64,000 nt of DNA from Tolypeutes matacus (taxonomy: Eukaryota > Chordata > Mammalia > Cingulata > Chlamyphoridae), in the NCBI GenBank assembly GCA_026826555.1, contig JAKSZT010054324.1:7566588-7630587 (forward strand), read 5' to 3'. The notes below the pieces were generated by a model. That model worked only from the letters and a program-made list of their open reading frames with translations, was not told where the DNA came from and ran no database searches. This document shows positions 10,545 through 22,059 of this stretch, piece by piece. Each line of letters opens with the position of its first letter. The first letter of the stretch is position 1. The translations under genes and the position numbers were made by a program.

Positions 10545-10755
10545 TGGCAGTTGGAACCACACAGTCCTCCATTCTAGTCTGCCCCTGCCTTTTATTAGCC
10601 AAAGGAACTCTTGCATATAATGTTGAACCTTTCAAGGGATCAATTCCCTCATCCATAAATAATACCTTTATTGGGTTATGGTGAGGTTCAAAGGAGGATC
10701 AGAGTGTGAAAACACTCTCTAAAATCTACAGGTAACTGCTAGCATCTACAGTTAT
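10545..10755 (+). repeat. MIR SINE
   Basis: A diverged sense MIR: 'ttgaacctttcaagggatc', 'ccctcatccataaataatacc', 'ggttatggtgaggttcaaagg', ending 'aactgctagcatctac'. Confidence 0.65.
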
Positions 10756-11439
10756 GGTAAAAGAAGGCTGATCAAGCCTTTCAAAGTTCTGAAGCCTCCA
10801 GCAAAATATTAGCTAGTTTGGGCCCCCAAACCAAGTTTTGCAAATGACATAACATGGTTTTCCACTGTAGGTTTCCCTTTTCACTATACTCCACCCAGAG
10901 CCACATGCCACACAGTCAGTTCTTTGTCTGCAAGCTCATTAATGCGACAAAAACTTTAACAGAAGAGCAGCTGTTTGGTACTGTCTGGCTTACAGAGAGG
11001 GACACACAGGTACTGTTAAGCATTTGCAGGATGACAGATTGCCTCCATGACGTGTCCATGTGCTTCTCTGTTATAGTGCCTCAGGTCGGGGGAAAAAAAG
11101 CCTGGACCCACCAAAAAGCTTTCACAGATTGGAAAGTGCACAGTTTGGGGGTGTTTAGCACTTCAGCACATGCTCTGTGACTGTGCATGTCAGAAGAGAT
11201 CAGTCTGCAGCAGGCCACATATGCCAGGCAGCCGGGGGAAGCACTGGCCTGAAACCCAGGCTAGGGACTCAGAGGACAAGGCTGTTTGCCTCAACCCCCC
11301 TCAACTGTGGCACATTGCGAGATAATTCTGAGCCTCGTGCTGGGTCAAGTATTGCTGCGGAGAAGCACTGAGTGTGGGGAAGGGAGACGTCACAAGGCAG
11401 GGCTAAGAAAAACCAGGACTCTTCGTGACAATCATTTGG
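10756..11439. other. Unassigned noncoding stretch
   Basis: A 108-codon plus-strand frame at 10,854-11,180 has no domain I recognise and no splice-site framing, so I treat it as chance. No other feature is seen. Confidence 0.3.
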
Positions 11440-11585
11440 CATCAGGCAGAGTGAGAAGTGCATTGCACACACTATCATGCTTCATACAACAACCCTGGCG
11501 GGCAGACACTATTAATATCTGAATTTACAGATGGGAAGATCCAAGCTCAGAGGGATCAGATGCCCAAAAGATCTCAGAATCTAAA
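11440..11585 (-). repeat. MIR SINE fragment
   Basis: 'catacaacaaccctggcgggcag', 'tgaatttacagatgggaagatcc' and 'agctcagagggatcagatgccc' are reversed MIR core. Confidence 0.75.
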
Positions 11586-12904
11586 GGGTACCAAAACGTC
11601 ATCCCTTCCACTGAGAGTGTGCCAATTAGGTAAAGAGGTCAGTTTTCTTCTTGAACAAACCCACCAGCACTCGTACATTCAATTTTCCTCTTCTTCAAAG
11701 AAGAAACTTCGGCAGGTCGTCTTCCACAACCAATGTTCATGCTCAGACTACTGTAGGTGGGAGTTTAGGGGTTTTCTTCAGAGGTGGTGGCACATTATCT
11801 TGAAAAGGGCCAGTAACTGAGTTCTTGCCTCTTGCATGTGGCTTTGACAAGAGGTAAGAGAATGATTAGGATTCTGTTGGTAAGGTCAGGGGAAGTGGTG
11901 GTAGGGGCAAGGGCAGGCTTGAGAGAGAATTGAAAAGATACAGTGACCAATTTAGTAAGAGGAGTGAGGGGAAGCATCTCTAGCTTGGGCAAGTATGTCG
12001 GCAGTAGTGCAGTTTCCTAACTAAATACTGGAGGAATCATGCTTTTTTTTTGAGTGGGCAAGGAGGTTGGATTGGGAAGGGAATGGTTTGACTGTGCTCC
12101 CTTTAAGACTTAAGATTGCTCTCGGGTCTGAAAGTGAGGAGGACGTTGAGAGCTGGTGTTAGAGAGTTGGGAGTTGCTGGTGAATGAGTGATCAGAGAAA
12201 CCATGGGAGGAGATAAGATCTCTAGAGAGAAAGGGGAGAGTGACAAATGAAGAGAAAAGGACACTGAAGCTTAAGGATGTTGAAAGGGTGTGTGAGGAAA
12301 CGGAGGGATTTTAGTAATCCTTGAGCAGCATTACCTCTTTTTCTAGCATATCTTTGCAGAGAGCCAGATTTAAATAGACTAAACATTTGTGGGAAGAGGG
12401 AGAAGAGCATGGTCATATTGCTCAGGCCAATAGTCTTTTCTAGATTGGCCTTACTGAAATAGTCTAAGAAACCAGGCCGGTACTAAGTGAAAACACAGAT
12501 GCTTGCAGGCCTGTCTGTACACCCGGACCCACACCATACCTACAGCCGCACGCTCAGAATCTGGGCTAGTCTGGCTGAACTCTGCGCTGAAGGGTAAATT
12601 TGGGAGAGAGAATTTCAAGCAAATATTCAACCCTGCTTTGCCGACTAATGGGATCTCTTTCATTCTCTGGGATTCTGTGTAGTCTGCAAGTTCCTGGATA
12701 GCCACAAAGTGTGTATAGAGAACAAGAATAAAGCACTGGCCCATCGCCGCCAGTCCTCCTTCTCTTAGGTTTATGGCATGGAGACAGTAATTCACACAGC
12801 TCTTCTGTAAGCTTCCATGTGTCTGATGGGCTCTCTTTCTCTAGGATGGGTGGGTCATATTCCTACAGCATTTGGACTGCACTTGTGACTCAGAAGGCAG
12901 TTCT
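11586..12904. other. Unassigned noncoding stretch, purine-rich
   Basis: Purine-rich text at 11,850-12,420 ('gagaaaggggagagtgac' and similar) loosely recalls old interspersed repeats, but I cannot place it. No supported gene. The 120-codon plus frame at 11,458-11,820 starts inside the MIR and is rejected. Confidence 0.3.
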
Positions 12905-13060
12905 GTGTCCTGAAGGAGCTGGCATAACAGAAGACAGAGGCACAGCTGGACTTCTACTCCTAAACAGCTGTGTGCACTTCGGCAAGTCACTTTAGTTTTC
13001 TCTCCAGTTTCCTCAGTGTAAAATGAGGGGCATGTGTGGCCTCCAAGTTTGTCTGCACTG
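12905..13060 (+). repeat. MIR SINE
   Basis: 'tgtgtgcacttcggcaagtcac' and 'ctccagtttcctcagtgtaaaatgaggggc' are sense MIR core phrases. Confidence 0.8.
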
Positions 13061-13175
13061 AGACATCTGAGAATATCTGCCCTATGTCTTCATATGTGCA
13101 TACACAACTGTGAGCATGCAGGCATATTTTTCAATTTATTTCACAAATAACCAATTCTTGCCAACCTAAGATTAC

Positions 13176-13407
13176 ATTTTTTTTTTTTTTTTAGGTACCA
13201 TGGGCCGGGGATTGAACCCGGGACCTTGTATGTGGGAAGCTGGCGCTCAACCGCTGAGCCACATCGGCTCCCCTGAGTTGGTTTTTATCATTTGTTTTAC
13301 TTGTTGTTTGTTTTTGTTTTTGTTTTTAGGAGGCACCGGGAATCAAACCTGGGACCTCCCATGTGGGCAGCATGTGCTCAACTGCTTGAGCCACATCTGC
13401 TCCCCTG
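13176..13407 (-). mobile_element. DAS-SINE dimer (tRNA-Ala-like), xenarthran
   Basis: Two tRNA-like monomers in reverse orientation are separated by a T/G linker (A/C-rich in sense). Each shows a reversed B box (GGGATTGAACC at about 13,207; 'ggaatcaaacctggg' at about 13,339), a reversed A-box region ('gctcaaccgctgagcca' and 'ctcaactgcttgagcca') and the terminal 'gctcccct'. A poly(T) head at 13,178-13,193 is the reversed A tail. The flanks share AGATTAC at 13,169-13,175 and 13,408-13,414, each followed by T-rich sequence, as expected for L1-driven target duplication. This is the best taxonomic marker in the window. Confidence 0.9.
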
Positions 13408-13469
13408 AGATTACTTTTTTTTTTTTTTCCTCAGAATATAATGCTATTTTATTTTAACAGAATTTCATC

Positions 13470-13690
13470 TTCTCTGGGAAACATCAGGAGTTACACTTTT
13501 GGTCTTCAATTTATTGGATTAGGTCCACCCAAATCATTAAGGGTGATCTTCCTTGCTTAAAGTCAACTGTTTATAGATATTAATTACACATACAAAGTAC
13601 CTTCACTGCAACATCTAGACAAGAGTTTGGCTAAACAGCTTGGTTTTAACCTACCCAAACTGACATATAAAACTAACCATCATTTAAAAA
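13470..13690 (-). repeat. LTR remnant (MaLR-like)
   Basis: 'ggtccacccaaatcattaaggg', 'tcttccttgcttaaagtcaac' and the end 'acatataaaactaaccatc' resemble the reversed start of a mammalian LTR. It is weakly preserved, so the family is uncertain. Confidence 0.4.
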
Positions 13691-14439
13691 ACAACACTAG
13701 GTTTGATAGAACTGCCAGAACTGCCACAGGAAATGTTGCATAAGTGATAAAAAAATTAAAAGTAACGGGAAGATTTGAACCATTTTAATATTCAAGGAAA
13801 TCTTAATCCAATTTTCAGAAAAGCCCAGAATATAATGGAAATCACCCTTGAAGACAATTTTGGCATCATTGAGAAGATTATAGTTGGCTGCCCATTTTGG
13901 TGAAGATCTATGATAAAAGATACTGTTCTATATCCAGAGTTCCACATGTAAGTGTGGACGAAAGAATTCAAGAATAATAGGCACCATTTGGTGCCATGTA
14001 CACTTCAAATTCAAAGTGAATATATACTTTCTTTATTTTAACTGTAGGCAAAAGGCCATAGCCAATAGAAATAGGGCTAGTGGGTCTTTGAAATTACTTT
14101 TAAAAGGTCAAAATAAGAACATGGTTTATTTAATAGCTAAATCACAAAGGACACCACCTAGATCTGTTTTCCTCCCCAAATTTCCCTGGGGTACCCCAGG
14201 CTTGCCCTATTTGTATAGAAGAGTCCTCTTCCTAGCTTATGTGCTGCCTTTTCACAGGAGAGCTCTGAAGGCTGCCTGCCATCATCGTGGATATATGGTT
14301 GAGTAATGGCATCTGATGAAATCCGTGCTGAAACCCTGGAAGTCCCAAAGAGATTAGGATTGACCAGGGGCTTGCTTGATTCCCCTAAGACATAAGTGTA
14401 GGCCTCCATGGTTTCTCTCTGTGGACCTGATCCCACTAA
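13691..14439. other. Unassigned noncoding stretch
   Basis: Mostly unique-looking sequence. It includes a perfect 16-base palindrome, GGCACCATTTGGTGCC, at 13,980-13,995. Confidence 0.3.
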
Positions 14440-14900
14440 CTCTCTGGCCTTCTTTTGTACTTTCATACTCTTCACACCCTCTACTTTAGCCACCCTGGCT
14501 TCCTTGCTGTTCCTTGACCAGACCAAGCCCACTCCCAGCTCAGGGCCTTTGCACTTCCTATTTACTCTGTTAGGGGAACACATTACTCTTATTTGTTATC
14601 ACATAATTGTTTCCTCACATCTTTCAGATCCCTGCTTAGATGCCACTTCTTCAGAGAAGCCTTTGCTGAGTAACCCATAAAAATACCAACTTATCCATTT
14701 CTTTTTCCATACCTAGCTTGATTTTTTTTTCACAGCATACCTGACTTTGTTACAGATGTAACAATGGCTGTCTCTGCCCTAGAATGTAAGCTCCAGGAGG
14801 GCAGGGGTTTGTTCATTCTTCTATCCTTAGTGCCTTGAACAGAGACTGGCACAGAGTAGGTTCTTAACACATTTTTTTAAATGAATCAAGAATAAATGAA
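14440..14900 (+). repeat. L2 LINE 3' end
   Basis: A long L2 tail in textbook order: 'agctcagggcctttgcactt', 'tcagatccctgcttagatg', 'cttcttcagagaagcctttgc', 'agaatgtaagctccaggaggg', 'tagtgccttgaacagagactgg', then a degraded 'aatgaatcaagaataaatgaat' end. The overlapping open frames at 14,408-14,680 and 14,158-14,583 are repeat-derived. Confidence 0.9.
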
Positions 14901-14974
14901 TAAACAGGGAATGCACATGCTGCAAGAGTTATTGCTCTTGGTGGTACAACTCTTTCAACTCATTTATATCATGA

Positions 14975-15345
14975 TAGAGATAAATAAGATCCTTATTTTA
15001 ATAGAGGTGACATTCTAGTAGGGGAGGCAGATTGCACAATTGTACATATACATTAATTTCAGGTAGTGGTAAAGTGCTATGTAGAAAATAAAGGAGGGAA
15101 ATGAGAGGAGAGTGCCTGGGTTGGGGTGATGGAAGTTCTTTTTGGATAGGGTGGTTAGGAAGGTCTCTGAGTGTTTCAGAAGAGATGAGTGAGTGAAGAT
15201 TTGAGGACCAAGCAGGTTGCCCGGGTTGCCCTGAGGTTGGAATATGCTCATTGTATTTGAATCACACTAAGAATGCCAGGGAGGCTGGAGAATAGCGATC
15301 AGGGAGGAGAGTAGTAGGAACCTGGAATAGTGGGTAGAGATCCAA
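14975..15345 (+). repeat. Ancient mammalian repeat, same unnamed family as 4,285
   Basis: 'tgacattctagtaggggagg', 'taaagtgctatgtagaaaataaagg', 'gggtggttaggaaggtctctgag', 'gccagggaggctgga' repeat the order seen at 4,285-5,880. It continues further into the consensus than that copy. Confidence 0.5.
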
Positions 15346-17782
15346 TCATTTAGGAAATTGCAGGTCATGATAGAGCTTAGATTTATTCTGAGCGTTACAA
15401 GGAGTCATCTATGCAACCAGGCTGTCAGGGCTACAGGTGGTACAAGTTTCAGGATACATTTTGCCTATAACTCCACTGAACTTAATTCTGCTGGTAGGTC
15501 TGAGTCACCCAATTCAGAGTCCTTCCCTCTGGAGAGTTTCCATTCTGAGATTGCATGATGGTCTTTTCCATCATCTGGTTTTAGCTCTGGCAACACAGTG
15601 CATCACACAAATCTGGGGAGAGTGAAGGTCTCATTTCCGTTTTCCAGAGGGCTTCTTTGCCCCTTGGTAAATTTTGAGATGCTTAGGAGAGACATCCTAC
15701 TTAGTTTCTCCCTTAATGCCAATAGATAAGTGAAGGAAGGAGATGACACATCAGTGTCAAATCTCCAGGTCATGCTCTTGAGCTGCTAAAAATGTTAGCA
15801 CAGACTTGTACACATGTACATACACACACACTTGCACACACACTCTAATAGCTCTAAATTTCTGTGATTTCAAAATTATAAATTTCTTCTGGTAGAAGGT
15901 CCTTTCTACTTCCTGGTTTACATTTCTAACATAGGGTTGGTTACATTTGTCTACTAAGTCAGCAACATTTCCATGATTTTGAGCCAATCATAAGAACTTT
16001 CTGGTATAGGACTTCTAGGGATGTGCAGTTCAGAGAAACACAGGTTTGGAAAAACACTAAAGGCTTCCATCTTTAAATGTTGTTTCTAGTAGGAACAGGT
16101 TAGTGGAGTAATTGGGTGGCAAGTTATTACCACTTTCTTATCTTTTAAATTTTGTTTCGTACTTGATAGGCTGATGCTGCACTACTCTTTCAGGTGGTTG
16201 ACGCAAATTCATTGCATTTTAATAAAATATCCAGTGGAATGTTGAATAAAGGTGGCCTAGTGTTAGTCTTAAGTAGTAGCAATCCTTTCAAAATTTGCAG
16301 GAAAAATCCCAGCTATTTTAGAGGAAATAATTTTCCCAAATTTTTCTTCCAAAATTCATTCTTAAAATTTGACGTCTGCTACCACTTGTCTGGTAGCAAG
16401 CACTAGCAGACGACCAAAGAAATGAACAAGCAGCAAATGAATATTAATGGAAAAACTCTGAAACAGTTGATCATGCTTGGTTTGACAGCTGGCTTCTTTG
16501 TGGACATGTGGGCTCCCGGTTGTGATTTTTATATTGCCTACATATAGACATTTCTCTACTGGTAAAATTGTTTGTTCTTTATATAATGGAGCTCACTATA
16601 CAGATATTTTAAAGTGTTTGACAGAGTCTGGAGTTTTATGTAGAGTATCTTTGCTTCTAGGTACTTCATCTCTTTTATAAGTTTGAGAACCACTGAGTTT
16701 TAGTGATCAGCTGATGTCCATATTCTAGAGAATATCCAGATAAGGTTCTTTTAGCCACCAGAACCTTAGACTATTCCTTACTAGCTTTTAAAGGGTTGTG
16801 CAAAGACGTGGCTCCTTCAGGGTATTCAGGGGTGGAAGTCCATGTTCATTTACTCATTCATACAGCAAGCATGACCTCTACCAGGCTGTACTGAGTTGTC
16901 TCCTTGAAATCACCTCCTTCCACATGTAAGGTCTTGCAGAGGAGAATCTGGGAACTATATTTCCCAGAATCCCCTTTCCCATAAGGTTCTGAGGTAAGGT
17001 ATGCCAATGAGAGCCACTCATGTGAGATTTGGAAAGTAGATTGGAAAAGGGGCCATTATACTTCAGAGTCAGTTTAGGCAGATGTGTAGACAGATGGCAG
17101 ACCAAGACTTGCAGAAACTTCTGGCAATCTCCTGTGAATTGCCTGCTTTGTGCTGGAGGCAGTGGCTTTTTCAGAATCCTTGATTGAATGTTGCCAGCTG
17201 AGATTGGCAGCCTTAGCTGCTCTGAGCTTCTTGACATTTGCAGCAGCTTCTTGGGAACTTCCTGAAAATGCAACAGTTTCAGTGTTGCAGGCAGAGATCT
17301 CCAGCAATGACTTGCCTGTTCCTTTGTCTCCCTAGACCTTCCAATGACTGTGCAAGCCTCTGATTCCTCATATTGCAACCATTCATGTTTGGAAAATTTA
17401 GAGGTTAGAGGTTTGGAGACTGGGGTGTGGGGTTGGTCATATCAGCCATTTTGACTGCAACCAACCTCCACAATCCCATAAGATATCATCAGTGGGTCAG
17501 ATTCATCCTTCAACCAGCCCAACAATCCCCTGCGACAACACCATCTTTGGGAGAAGACAATCTCTATCACATAAATCTCTAAGGACTTGAGGAGATGCTA
17601 ATCTTCTCAGACTTGACATCCTTTTACTTACCAAATCCTCCTTGAACCTCTCTACATGTTCAGCACACCAAGTACTTGGGGAAATAATCCCACTCACCTT
17701 CCTTTATTTTCCTCTAAAACTACCATATGTACTGTAAAACCAGTCTAATATTGCTGAGATAATTCTTTCAAGGCCCTCCAAA
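15346..17782. other. Unassigned noncoding stretch
   Basis: No supported gene. The region at 16,930-17,060 ('aactatatttcccagaatccc', 'gccaatgagagccactcatgtgag') reads like an old LTR or DNA-transposon fossil. The 166-codon minus frame at 16,878-17,378 covers this fossil and shows no domain. Confidence 0.35.
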
Positions 17783-17834
17783 TGAAGATGGAGACAGAGA
17801 CTAGAGTTATACACTACAAGTCATGGTACGCCAG
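17783..17834 (+). repeat. MLT1 LTR, left fragment of a split copy
   Basis: 'gaagatggagacagagac...cacta caagtcatggtacgccag' matches the middle of an MLT1-type MaLR LTR. The rest resumes at 18,383, so the two are halves of one element. Confidence 0.75.
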
Positions 17835-18382
17835 TGTATTAGTCAGCCAAAGGTGTGCTAATACGAAATACCAGAAATGGGTTGGTCTTTATAAAGGGTA
17901 TTTATTTGGGGTAGAAGTCCACAGTTACCAGGCCATAAAGCATAAGTTTCTTCCCTCACCTAAGTCCATTGCCATGTGTTGGAGCAAGAGAGCTGCTGAC
18001 GTTTGCCAGGGTTCAGGCTTCTTGGGTTTCTCTCTTCCTGGGGCTGTTTCTTTCCAGGCTTAGCTCCTCTGTTTCCTCCATAAGGTCAGCTGTAGATGAT
18101 CAGGTGAACAGCTTGCTTCTCTTCTAATGGGGCCTTCTCTCCAATGTCAAAACTCCAACATCAAAACTGCAACTCAAAAACCGCTGCAACTCTGTTCTTT
18201 GTGGTGCCTTTTATATTTTATTTCCCACCCACCAAGGGGTGGGGCTCAATACCCTACTGACGTGGCCCAGTCAACACCTTAATCATAACTTAATCATGCC
18301 CAGATGAACAGATCAGTTTACAAGCATAATCCAATATATATTTTTGGAATTCATTATTACATCAAATTGCCCAATGGCTACA
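17835..18382 (-). mobile_element. Solo MaLR/ERVL-type LTR nested in MLT1
   Basis: A 548-bp LTR from TG to CA, starting TGTATTAGTCAGCC and ending 'ccaatggctaca'. It is flanked by 5-bp duplications GCCAG (17,830-17,834) and GCCAA (18,383-18,387), as expected for ERVL-class integration with one later substitution. The leading 'tgtattagtc' on plus is how reversed MaLR LTRs end. It carries no internal region and is therefore a solo LTR. The 93-codon frame at 17,782-18,063 is incidental. Confidence 0.85.
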
Positions 18383-18575
18383 GCCAAGGATTACCTGGAA
18401 CCACCAGAAACTAGGACAAGGCAAGGATGGTTCCTCCCTAGAGCCATCCGAGGGAGCACCACCTTGCTTGAAACCTTGATTTCAGACTTAAAGACTCCAA
18501 AACTATGAGCGAATGTTGTTTTAAGCCCTCCAGTTTGTGTTACTTTGTTACTGCAGCCCTGGGAAGCTAAATCAT
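18383..18575 (+). repeat. MLT1 LTR, right fragment of a split copy
   Basis: 'ccaaggattacctggaaccaccagaaactagg' through 'tgttactttgttactgcagccctggga' completes the MLT1 begun at 17,783. Text before and after the inserted LTR joins in register. Confidence 0.85.
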
Positions 18576-19194
18576 GGGCAAATAGTTACTACCCATTGTA
18601 CCCCACTATCCTAACAGGTCTCCACAATTCAGCAATTAATGTATTGTTAATGCCCAGCACAGCAGGAGAGCATCCAGGACCTGCTCCAGCACTAAATGGA
18701 GGCTCATTCTCATTGGCTGATACTTATGTCATACTGGCTGTTAAATATTTTTAGTATCACCCCATAGTATATATGTTGATCAAAGAGTTGAAATCTCAGA
18801 GACTAATCTTACTTCCATTTCACTGTCTCCTACTCCCACCAACAAAGGTGGGAGCCAAAGGCTTCTAAGGAATATCTATATTGTTAATATAATCATGTCT
18901 ACCTTTGGTTTAAACAAAGACAGAGTTCATAAGTGAGGCTCTTAAGTTCCTGGTTAGAGAGAGATTCCCTGGCTTGGGGAGTGAAACCTAGAAAGGAGGG
19001 CCTTGAATCCTTTTCTGGCGTAGAGTGCTGGACCATATGGGCTTTTCTGTTGGTCATTATCAGACCCAGTTAGGATTGGCCAGGAAAAACGATCCTGTAA
19101 AACCTCAGGCCAAAGATAGGAGGAAGACAAAAAGATGGTACTTAAAGGTATTCTAAGTGCACAGGTTATTTTCTCCTAAGGTGGAATTATTGTG
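18576..19194. other. Unassigned noncoding stretch
   Basis: No gene or repeat recognised. Confidence 0.3.
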
Positions 19195-19400
19195 TGTGGT
19201 GAGAGAACATTGGCTTTGTTGTCACAAACCTGACCTCAGCACAGATTTGGCCACTCCAGGCTCTAAGACTATGTGCACTTTGATCTTGTTGAGTCTTAGT
19301 TTACTCGTTTAAACATGGGGATAATTCATTGGGTTTTTGTGGAGATCAAATGAGATCATTCATACGTGAAAAACACATAGCACTCTAATGATAGCTCAGC
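19195..19400 (+). repeat. MIR SINE
   Basis: 'tgagtcttagtttactcgtttaaacatggggataattc' and 'gtggagatcaaatgagatcattc' are sense MIR core and tail. Confidence 0.8.
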
Positions 19401-19994
19401 TCAAAACCAAAAACAAGCAACTGGCTTTTCAAATTTCCTATTCTAGGCAGTGGGAAGAAAAGTCTGAGAACATGCTCCTGCCCAGTAGCACTCGGGGCTG
19501 TGGTGTTTTTCCTATTCGCTCCTGTGGTGGATTGTTTTTATTTCTTAGCATACTGACTGAGGGGACTTTACACATTATGAAATTCATGCACAAGGAGAAA
19601 GGAAATGAGAGCCAATGCTTTCGCTTCTCCCTTCTAGGGAGAGGTAGCCAAGGAGAATAGACGTCTTATTCCTATCCTGTGTTCTTCCAATCCTGAGAAA
19701 CTACTCCTCTGGAAATTCTCCTAGGTCTCCTCAGTTTCTCCAAAGCAAATGAATATTCACCAGGTCCACAGAGACACACACAAAGGCAAGTGGAAAACTT
19801 TTAAGTTGCCACCCATGAAAACTCTTCTTCATGTCATGTCCCCCTTCCCTCACCCCACAGGCTGTATTCCATGAGTTCACATGGAGGCCAGCAAAGATGC
19901 CTTTTTTATAGTAAAGGGTTGATCCACAGGATCTTCTCAGTAATTCATGAACAGCAAACCTCATTTCCTGGGCTTTAATGCTTGGAATGTATGA

Positions 19995-20002
19995 TTATTA
20001 TC

Positions 20003-20041
<39 letters not shown>

Positions 20042-20042
20042 C
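19995..20042. repeat. (TTA)n microsatellite
   Basis: An uninterrupted TTA/ATT trinucleotide run. It makes a spurious poly-Leu frame at 19,978-20,166. Confidence 0.95.
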
Positions 20043-20159
20043 TTTTAAAGTCAGGGTGACAAATAGAAATGACCTTAAATGCCAGCACAGATTGATTGGT
20101 AGAGGCTACCAGTGTCCTGTACTTAAGCAAGATTTTAAGACTAAACTTTGGCTCAGCAA

Positions 20160-20420
20160 GAAATAGTCCTTGATTAATTAGCAATGTCTGTAATGGATAT
20201 GGAAAGGGATGTTGACAGTGTGCCTATAATGTATTTGCTGATCCTCTTTTAAAGTGAAGTCTATTGGATTCTTATTGAAACAATGACATTTAAAAAAGAT
20301 ATAAAATAGCAGACTGAATGGCTTAGAGGAGCTTGTGTTAGGAAAATGAGATAAAACAAACAACAGAGACTGATTTCTAAGCAGAATGTTCTATGATTTC
20401 AATTTTGGTGGTTGCTTTGT
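20160..20420. promoter_or_regulatory. Candidate noncoding element, homeodomain-type motifs
   Basis: Repeat-free sequence with TTGATTAATTAGCAAT and other TAAT cores near 20,170-20,190, and compact unique text after it. Function is only suspected from motif content and absence of repeats. Confidence 0.2.
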
Positions 20421-22059
20421 TATGTGTGCAATATGGATTTCTGGTACTTAGGTCTATATGCAATGAAAAAAAAATGTGTGTAAGTGTGCATAATCCATGT
20501 ACCTTGGCTTTTTACCTCTATATGGTGAAGTAAGATATATAGACCACTTCAAATTGTCCATTTTTGGCTTTCCCTGGGAGTATTTGCACAGTGTTCTCTC
20601 CTACCATGGATATGTTCATTTCTTCCTTTCCTTTCTTCCCCAGCTCCCACCTGCTCTGAGGACTGGGAAGCTACTTGTTGGAGCCTTGTTGCCACAGATA
20701 ATCACTAAAGGATCTTGATGTTCATGCCAAGGATGCCATCTTCTGATGCCCTGAAAGCTGCAAATCCTCAAGGGCCGGTGGCAGTCGCTAAGGGACCGGG
20801 GAGGGGGGTGGCCCTCATCCCCATCTGTGTCAACTTTGTATCCTAGGCTCTAAGATAGTACTACACTGCATTCAGTGCATGCAGCCCTGGTGACAGAGGG
20901 CTCACACTGGACCTTGGTAGTGCCCAGAGGCCATGCCAAGCCCCTGTCTCATCGCCTCAGTGTGCTCACTGCACTTCTTGCAAAACTACCTGTGCAAATT
21001 GCCAACTGGTGGGCCCATCTTCATCAGACACTGGCACTTGGGCAGTTAGTGTTCTTTGGCCTTTTAGACCATGGGTATTTAGTGATTTCAGATTTTCTTT
21101 CTAATTCATCATAGCCATTTTACTTCCAAGTAAAATGTTGTATTTTTTACTGTAGCATATAGGAATATTAGAACAATTGAGGTATGGAGGACATGGAGAA
21201 GTGTTTGACATTTAGTTTAGACACTGTTTCTCCTTTCAAATATCACTACATTCCATATCATTTGATAATTTCTCTTATTCATTCATATTTTCATCATTGA
21301 TTGAGCTATTCTGATTTACCAGTGGATAATATTGAGCCCTGAACCTACAAATATGAATACTGCCATCTCTGCCTTCTAGACTTTCAGAATTTTGACAGAG
21401 AAGGGGAGATAACATGAAAACATGAAAGAAAAATTAAATATTAAAGCACTTATGGTACAGAGAATAGCCCAGAGTAGGAAAATATTAATTCCAGCTAGAG
21501 AAGGGGGAAGAAATAATATTTCTGACCCTAACTCTGCTACCTAACCCTAGACACCAGTCTCTCTGGGCTGATGTTGACTTCATCCAGCTCACAGAGAGGC
21601 ATGTCATTAGTGAGCACTGAGCTGCCAGTACAATTTAAAAACTAAAACAAATTTAACAACATCCTGAGCTGGAGGAAATCTTAACTGAGAACTGAAGGAA
21701 AAGCAGCCTTGGCACAAGCAGTGTGGAATCTTAAAAGGGAGCAGTTTTGAGGCCAAGATTTATGTTCAACAGCTAATGCTTTGGAAAGAGTTATATGTAG
21801 AAAAGCTGACACCATATTTGTCCCTCAGGGATGCAAATAAAAGTCACATCTGTAACCTGTGCTTGCTTGCTTGCTTGCTTGATCTATTTTATTTTATTTT
21901 TTAAAAATATTTTTTTACCTAGATTTTAACATATTCTGAAAGGTGAGTATAAGGCCAAGCTAAAGCACCGAAGAAGTCCTACTCACCCCACTGCAGGGCT
22001 GAAATCCTTAAAAGGGGAAATGAAGGATATGAAAGTCAGTTACCACATCATCCCTAACT
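20421..22059. other. Mostly unique noncoding sequence
   Basis: No gene supported. GC-rich text around 20,760-20,830 includes isolated CpGs. A (CTTG)n run lies at about 21,860-21,881, followed by an AT-rich tract. No named repeat is recognised with confidence. Confidence 0.35.

Noticed and set aside
16878..17378. 166-codon minus frame, among the longest in the window
   Set aside because: No recognised domain and no promoter or splice context. It overlaps a shorter frame in another register and repeat-like text near 16,930-17,060.
19978..20166. Frame with a Leu homopolymer
   Set aside because: Made by the (TTA)n microsatellite.
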